Source: Thalassotalea sp. 42_200_T64 (GTDB lineage Bacteria; Pseudomonadota; Gammaproteobacteria; Enterobacterales; Alteromonadaceae). From it: 54,187 nucleotides of DNA. Both the position numbers and the translations under genes were made by a program. The notes beneath the pieces are model-generated. The model was not told where the DNA came from, made no database searches, and worked only from the letters and a program-made list of their open reading frames with translations. Shown one piece after another: positions 49,810-54,187 of the stretch (the stretch's first letter is position 1; every line of letters begins with the position of its first letter). The stretch is from positions 1-54,187 of the forward strand of contig MABC01000031.1 in NCBI GenBank assembly GCA_002162925.1, written 5' to 3'.

Positions 49810-51522
49810 TTAACTAATATCTATCATTTCGGCTAACCGTAAAACTTCATCAATAGTGGTTACCCCCTGCTGTGCATAATCAAAAGCGGCTAATGCTAAT
49901 GGTCTATAGTTTTTGCTTAGTTTCGCGGCCCGGGTGAATGCTTCCGTGTCTTCTCGTTTTAAAGCATCCATCATTGTGGCGTCCAGTTCTAATAATTCAA
50001 ACACCCCAACTCGACCACGGTAACCAGAATAATTACAAGACTGGCAACCAATGCCTTTAAAAAATGTGCTGTTCACATCAGATTTGGTCAGGTTTTCTAA
50101 CCAAATTTTTTCTTGTGGCTGCAACGTATGGTCAATTATACAGCTATGACAAATTCGTCTTACCAGACGTTGTGCCACAATGGCCCTTAATGCACTGCTG
50201 ATTAAGAACCCCGGCGCGCCCATGTCGAGTAAGCGAATTGCTGAAGTAATGGCATCGTTGGTATGTAGCGTTGATAACACCATGTGACCGGTTAATGCGC
50301 CACGCATACCGATTTCAACCGTTTCTGTATCCCGCATTTCACCGATCATTAAAATATCGGGATCTTGACGTAATGATGTTCTTAACACTCGAGAAAAAGT
50401 TAAGCCGATTTTTTCATTCACCTGTACCTGATTTATTCTTGGCAGACGATATTCAACCGGATCTTCGACGGTAATAATTTTCTTTTCTGGCTGATTTAAT
50501 TCAGCAAGCGCGGCATACAAGGTTGTGGTTTTACCGCTACCGGTAGGACCAGTAACCAGAACCATGCCATTTGGACGGGTGATTTGTAGACGTAGACGCT
50601 CAACCAGGGCTAACGGCAAGCCCGTTTGTTCCAACGTGATTAAACCATCGGTTTGATCGAGTAAACGCATGACCACCGATTCGCCGTGTTGCACCGGCAT
50701 AGACGACATACGTACATCAATTTCATGGCCTTTTACCCGTAGGTGAAAACGGCCATCTTGTGGCAGGCGTTTTTCTGAGATGTCCAGGCTTGCCAGCAAT
50801 TTCAGTTTTAACACCAGCGCTTTAGCAATTTTTGCCTGTTTAATAATGCTCTCTTGTAATATACCATCAACACGTTGACGAATTCGTAACTGTTCTTTCT
50901 CCGGCTCAATATGTATATCTGAGGCACGCATTTGTACCGCATCTTCGAACACCGATTGTAATAATTTATCAACCGTAGCTTCACTTGAATCATCACCAAA
51001 ATCGGCGGTGCTAAAATCGATTTCTTTGACATCAACATATTCTTCTTCAAGTTGACTGGCAAAGGATTTTATCTCTGCGGTGCGGCGATATAAATTATCA
51101 AAAGCATAAAATAATTGCGATTCGGCTACCGCGGCAATGCAAATGTCTCTGGGAGTTAAATAGCTTTCAAGCTGATCAATAGCGTTCAAATCGGCTGGGT
51201 CACTCATGCCAACCAGTACCGTATCCTCATCATACTCCAGCACCAACGCCCTTAACCGGCGGGCATGAACTTCTGGCAGTAACTCAACAACATTGGCGCC
51301 AATGAACCTTTGGGTAATATCGATAAATGGTAAATTCAATTGTTTGGCAAGAAATTGCAACAACTGGCGCTCACTGATAAAACCTAATTCGATTAATGAA
51401 GTCCCTAACTTACGATGAGTGGTATTTTGCAATTGCAGCGCGTGTTCAAGCTGGTCGTCAGAGATAATATTCTCTTCGACCAATAAATCACCCAAACGTA
51501 GCTGTAATTTTGCTATCGCCAT
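49810..51522 (-). CDS. mshE: MSHA extension ATPase MshE (c-di-GMP-responsive)
   Basis: MshE drives pilus extension and in Vibrio is activated by cyclic di-GMP bound to its N-terminal MshEN domain. The 570 residues start with two MshEN motifs (LRLGDLLVEENIIS at 9-21 and RKLGTSLIELGFIS at 38-50). The first has asparagine where the consensus glycine is expected; the second keeps glycine. The GspE-type ATPase follows: Walker A GPTGSGKT (325-332), Asp box, Walker B DPDILMIGE (387-395), His box (STLHTND) and a four-cysteine zinc site (ICHSC, CQSC). GGGAGGA lies four bases before the ATG. Confidence 0.96.
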   Translation of the reverse strand: MAIAKLQLRLGDLLVEENIISDDQLEHALQLQNTTHRKLGTSLIELGFISERQLLQFLAKQLNLPFIDITQRFIGANVVELLPEVHARRLRALVLEYDEDTVLVGMSDPADLNAIDQLESYLTPRDICIAAVAESQLFYAFDNLYRRTAEIKSFASQLEEEYVDVKEIDFSTADFGDDSSEATVDKLLQSVFEDAVQMRASDIHIEPEKEQLRIRQRVDGILQESIIKQAKIAKALVLKLKLLASLDISEKRLPQDGRFHLRVKGHEIDVRMSSMPVQHGESVVMRLLDQTDGLITLEQTGLPLALVERLRLQITRPNGMVLVTGPTGSGKTTTLYAALAELNQPEKKIITVEDPVEYRLPRINQVQVNEKIGLTFSRVLRTSLRQDPDILMIGEMRDTETVEIGMRGALTGHMVLSTLHTNDAITSAIRLLDMGAPGFLISSALRAIVAQRLVRRICHSCIIDHTLQPQEKIWLENLTKSDVNSTFFKGIGCQSCNYSGYRGRVGVFELLELDATMMDALKREDTEAFTRAAKLSKNYRPLALAAFDYAQQGVTTIDEVLRLAEMIDIS

Positions 51523-51523
51523 T

Positions 51524-51607
51524 CTATCCTCCCAAGTCCACTAATTGCTGAGCAAAAGTAAGGCTATTGGCCAGAAAAAAGGCGCAAATCGATAAAAATT
51601 TATACAC
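51524..51607 (-). pseudogene. mshK: Truncated mshK: signal-peptide stub at a deletion junction
   Basis: A frame of 27 codons starts at GTG 51607, overlapping the mshJ stop, and ends at TAG 51524-51526, one base before mshE. It reads as a signal peptide (YKFLSICAFFLANSLTFA) followed by QQLVDLGG. MshK proteins are small and secreted and, as I recall them, begin their mature part with a leucine/valine-DPTRP-like stretch, so LVD fits the first residues of MshK, after which the rest is gone. The last bases (GGGAGGATAG) are the mshE ribosome binding site. This looks like one deletion from within mshK to just upstream of mshE, removing mshL, mshM and mshN. The MshK identity is inferred from position and the signal peptide. 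Confidence 0.6.
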
Positions 51608-52277
51608 CAATAAATTCCTTTTTAGTACTTAAACTGTACATTTCAATATTCAACTTGGCTTTTTGAGAATCACTCACCGAATAATCAAATTCGTGCCAAT
51701 AAAATGGCCAGGGCAATTGTTCAACTTTTTTCAAATAATCGCGCAATTGGAAATAATTTCCTTCCAGCGAAATCCGAAAATTATGGCGATAAAGATCAAT
51801 TTGCGGTGTTTGCGTATCCTGCAATACTTTTGCCGAACGCAAGTCATCCCGAATTAAAGGCTCTGGGGCCATTGACTTAAAGGCTAGCAGCGTTACCCCT
51901 GGAGAAAGCTGCAGCATATCTTGTAAAGCGCTGCGCATTTTATCCGGTAAAATAAGCTCATCGGTTAACGAGCCTAATTCATTGTCCATGCCTTTTAATT
52001 TATTCTCAAATTGGGCGATTTGTTCATCCAAATCTTTATTAGCATCTTTTGCCAAACGTACTTGCGCTTTTTCTGATGCTAACGTTGCGGTACTATTTTT
52101 ACTTTTGAGTTGAGTAATTGAGCGCTGAAGTTTGTTCGTTTTTAATGCGTAAGTTTCGAATGCGATGGCATTAAACAATAAATAAAAAATGAAAATACCC
52201 GCGAATAAGACCATATATTTCTCTCGGTTACTCAACTTTGAGAATTTTTCAGATAATACAAACCATTGTTTTTGCAT
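51600..52277 (-). CDS. mshJ: MSHA biogenesis protein MshJ
   Basis: MshJ is the PilO/GspM-like inner-membrane protein of the MSHA alignment complex. The 225 residues have one membrane helix (YMVLFAGIFIFYLLFNAIAF, about 20-39), a coiled coil (about 45-105) and a periplasmic ferredoxin-like part with FRISLEGNYFQLRDYLKKVEQLPWPFYW, in pieces typical of PilO/MshJ. It overlaps the upstream gene by one base. Confidence 0.9.
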   Translation of the reverse strand: MQKQWFVLSEKFSKLSNREKYMVLFAGIFIFYLLFNAIAFETYALKTNKLQRSITQLKSKNSTATLASEKAQVRLAKDANKDLDEQIAQFENKLKGMDNELGSLTDELILPDKMRSALQDMLQLSPGVTLLAFKSMAPEPLIRDDLRSAKVLQDTQTPQIDLYRHNFRISLEGNYFQLRDYLKKVEQLPWPFYWHEFDYSVSDSQKAKLNIEMYSLSTKKEFIGV

Positions 52278-52882
52278 TAGTTACTTTCCTCAGCTGGGCT
52301 TTGATTAGAGCTTACAACAAATTGTGTCTCACCTTTTTCATTGATTGATAAATTAAATTGGGCAAAGTTTCTACCCGACATAAAGGCTGCACCTTCAAAC
52401 CCAGACAACCAAATAGGCACTGAATCAGCTTTAGGCGCCAAACCAGAAATACTGACATTGTCATTGTCTATTTTGATATTTTGTAAACTAATTTCACCGT
52501 GATGATTTATCGCCAATTCCGACATTATTCCGGCAAAGCCGGTGACTCGTAGTTGGGTGTGATCGGTTAATTGTCGATGCAATATTTGTTTATTTTGAAG
52601 CATAGATTTTAATGTCGACAGTTGATTGATTTTCTTTGAACTTGTCGATCGGTTATCTAAGACTTGTCGATACTGCTTAAGCTTATTTTTTAACTGCACA
52701 TTTTTTCTTTTTAACGCGATATGTTCATCGTTAAATTGAGTATGAGTAATATTCGAGTAGGCGGTATAGAGAGCAAAAATAGAAAAAAACACTGCCCAAA
52801 CTCTTACCACATTGGTCAATGTTAGCCAGGATTGAACCGCAATTAATTCGTCTTTTAGCAGGTTAATGCGGGTTTTAGTCAT
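52277..52882 (-). CDS. mshI2: PilN-like MSHA biogenesis protein (MshI2)
   Basis: A 201-residue PilN-type protein: short cytoplasmic start TRINLLKDEL (PilN binds PilM through such a motif), one membrane helix (VVRVWAVFFSIFALYTAY, about 25-42), coiled coil (about 52-95) and a periplasmic ferredoxin-like domain. Its order after the PilM-like MshI and before the PilO-like MshJ is that of the pilMNO alignment complex. In Pseudoalteromonas and Shewanella the gene in this place is called mshI2. Confidence 0.82.
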   Translation of the reverse strand: MTKTRINLLKDELIAVQSWLTLTNVVRVWAVFFSIFALYTAYSNITHTQFNDEHIALKRKNVQLKNKLKQYRQVLDNRSTSSKKINQLSTLKSMLQNKQILHRQLTDHTQLRVTGFAGIMSELAINHHGEISLQNIKIDNDNVSISGLAPKADSVPIWLSGFEGAAFMSGRNFAQFNLSINEKGETQFVVSSNQSPAEESN

Positions 52883-53795
52883 TTACCATACCCACTTTTT
52901 CACATTCTTTTAACGCACCAATACTGGCGGCACAATTTCGCAATTTCCCAAATGGCTCTGGCAATTCAATTTTTGATATTTGTACCTGAGTATTTTTCGC
53001 TAAACTTTCTATAATAAAGTCTTCATGGGTTACCGGTAATAATACTTTTATCTGGGTTACTGGCGCTTGTTTGAGTAGACGTTCAAAATAGTCCATCGAT
53101 TTTTGTATTTCAACGTTTAATGAATCGCAAATGCCTTGGCTCAGTTGTTCCCTTGAATAGCCGCCGATATCATTAAAGCCGCGTAACCGCCGAGATAAAT
53201 ATATTTCCCCTTGATTTACAATCAGTAAAAATACATCTTCAAAGGGTTGCTGACATACCATCAAGGTTGAATTTTCCTGGTCATCGACTAAATTGGCAAA
53301 GGCAAATTCATCGGTGATGATGCCTTTCAGTTCGACCTGATAGCGTTTAAAGGTATCGGTAAATTTTTTAAGGTGAGAAAGATGACTACAAACTACATTT
53401 ATTTTTTCAGCGCCTGCAACAATCACTGGTGAATCAAAATAATCGACAATCATATCGTCCGGATCAATCGGTACGATATCTTTTACCAGCCATTTTATTG
53501 CTAAGGGAATTTCATCATCGGGTAAATCGGGCTTGTTAATTTGGACACTGTGGTAATGACTAGCCGATAACACCAGATAGCCCGAACCGAGAAAGGTGTG
53601 AGTCGCTAACAGTTTGTGTAACCACTCACCGGCAGATTCTGTAGTTTCGGTGATAAACTCATCCGCTTTTCGATCTTCATCAATCCCTTTTTCGCAGGCG
53701 TAAGCTCCTACCTGGTTGCGCAAGGCAATGGCAAATCTAGCATTTGTGTTTTTTTTGGAGAAAAGTGATTTTAATCCATTTAACATCGACTTCAA
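52875..53795 (-). CDS. mshI: MSHA biogenesis protein MshI (PilM-like)
   Basis: MshI corresponds to PilM, an actin-like cytoplasmic protein that links the motor to the inner-membrane PilN/PilO pair. The 306 residues show a degenerate actin-like fold: IPLAIKWLVKDIVPIDPDDM, KGIITDEFAFANLV and LIVNQGEIYLSRRLRGFNDI. It is the first MSHA gene in the window; mshH, when present in relatives, would lie further right, but the adjacent 390 bases hold only repeats. Confidence 0.87.
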   Translation of the reverse strand: MKSMLNGLKSLFSKKNTNARFAIALRNQVGAYACEKGIDEDRKADEFITETTESAGEWLHKLLATHTFLGSGYLVLSASHYHSVQINKPDLPDDEIPLAIKWLVKDIVPIDPDDMIVDYFDSPVIVAGAEKINVVCSHLSHLKKFTDTFKRYQVELKGIITDEFAFANLVDDQENSTLMVCQQPFEDVFLLIVNQGEIYLSRRLRGFNDIGGYSREQLSQGICDSLNVEIQKSMDYFERLLKQAPVTQIKVLLPVTHEDFIIESLAKNTQVQISKIELPEPFGKLRNCAASIGALKECEKVGMVND

Positions 53796-54187
53796 TTACC
53801 TATACATAGTGATATTATTATTTTGTACAGTGTTACCCCTGTTACCATTGGAGATGCCGATTTCAGAGCGCTTGCGCAAATTTGATTGAAAGCGAGCCAA
53901 TACAGTAATTGGGTTATACTCGTCACCATTCAAAGTGCAGGATTTCAGTGGGAATTAAAAGTGATTTAGGCAAGGTATTAAATTTAGAGAATGGTTATTC
54001 TCGGCTTTGGCATCCTGCGTCGCCCTACCTTCTGCATCCATGCAGTCGCAGTTAAAATTCATAGCGCTGCATAAATCACTTTTAAACCCATCGAAGAAGC
54101 GTTTGAGCAATCCCACTTCTTCGTTCCATCTATTTGTAAGGTTAGTACACGGATGTACTATATTAGGGCAACGCAGGAGCAGTTGCC
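53796..54187. repeat. Repeat-rich gap upstream of mshI with a 131-bp inverted-repeat element
   Basis: No gene is seen. From left to right: a 19-mer (53861-53879) shared with 33812-33830; a 131-bp element (53955-54085) bounded by TTAAAAGTGATTTA and its exact complement TAAATCACTTTTAA, with CTGCATCCATGCAG (54032-54045) inside; then a further family copy in the opposite direction, GTACACGGATGTAC (54145-54158) followed by CAACGCAGGAGCAGTTG at 54169-54185. The mshI promoter should also lie here. The last repeat runs off the window. Confidence 0.7.

Overview
The window is an AT-rich chromosomal segment of a marine gammaproteobacterium, most likely order Alteromonadales and close to Colwelliaceae (Colwellia/Thalassotalea). 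That placement rests on gene content, gene order and protein style; no species-level marker was compared. Nearly all of it is conserved housekeeping DNA. The accessory material is confined to the left edge, a few repeat-filled intergenic gaps, and a damaged pilus locus at the right end.

Layout. (1) 1-1850: accessory DNA with the tail of an IS630-type transposase, a run of hairpins and a decayed tyrosine recombinase lying just past the 3' end of rnpB. (2) 1852-6791: RNase P RNA and rsmI leftward; lpoA, yraN, diaA and dolP rightward (peptidoglycan synthesis, replication control, outer-membrane quality). (3) 6832-12040: leftward sspA-sspB, the cytochrome bc1 operon petABC, and rplM-rpsI. (4) 12591-17097: zapE leftward; zapG, degQ and degS rightward. 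(5) 17330-22051: leftward mlaFEDCB-ibaG-murA (phospholipid transport plus the first step of peptidoglycan synthesis). (6) 22565-31992: rightward yrbG-kdsD-kdsC-lptC-lptA-lptB-rpoN-hpf-ptsN-rapZ-npr-mgtE, covering Kdo synthesis, LPS export, sigma-54 and the nitrogen PTS. (7) 32267-44780: pmbA and tldD flanking darP, then leftward mreB-mreC-mreD-maf-rng-yhdP-tldD. (8) 45079-53795: leftward MSHA type IV pilus genes mshI-mshI2-mshJ-(mshK remnant)-mshE-mshG-mshB-mshA-mshC-mshD-mshO-mshP.

Much of the segment serves the cell envelope: LPS (kds, lpt), lipid asymmetry (mla, yhdP), murein (murA, lpoA, mre), envelope proteolysis (degQ, degS, dolP) and division (zapE, zapG).

The most unusual observation is in the MSHA locus. 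Where mshK-mshL-mshM-mshN normally lie between mshJ and mshE there is only a 27-codon stub. It still encodes an apparent MshK signal peptide and ends one base before the mshE start codon. mshF and mshQ are also absent from their usual places. The assembly ATPase, platform and pilins look intact while the secretin gene is missing, so the locus is either broken, relies on a secretin elsewhere, or is misassembled. The other signals are small repeat families: hairpins sharing a CATCCATG core with covarying stems, a two-module element found twice, a 131-bp element with perfect 14-bp inverted ends, and a 19-bp repeat shared by two distant gaps.
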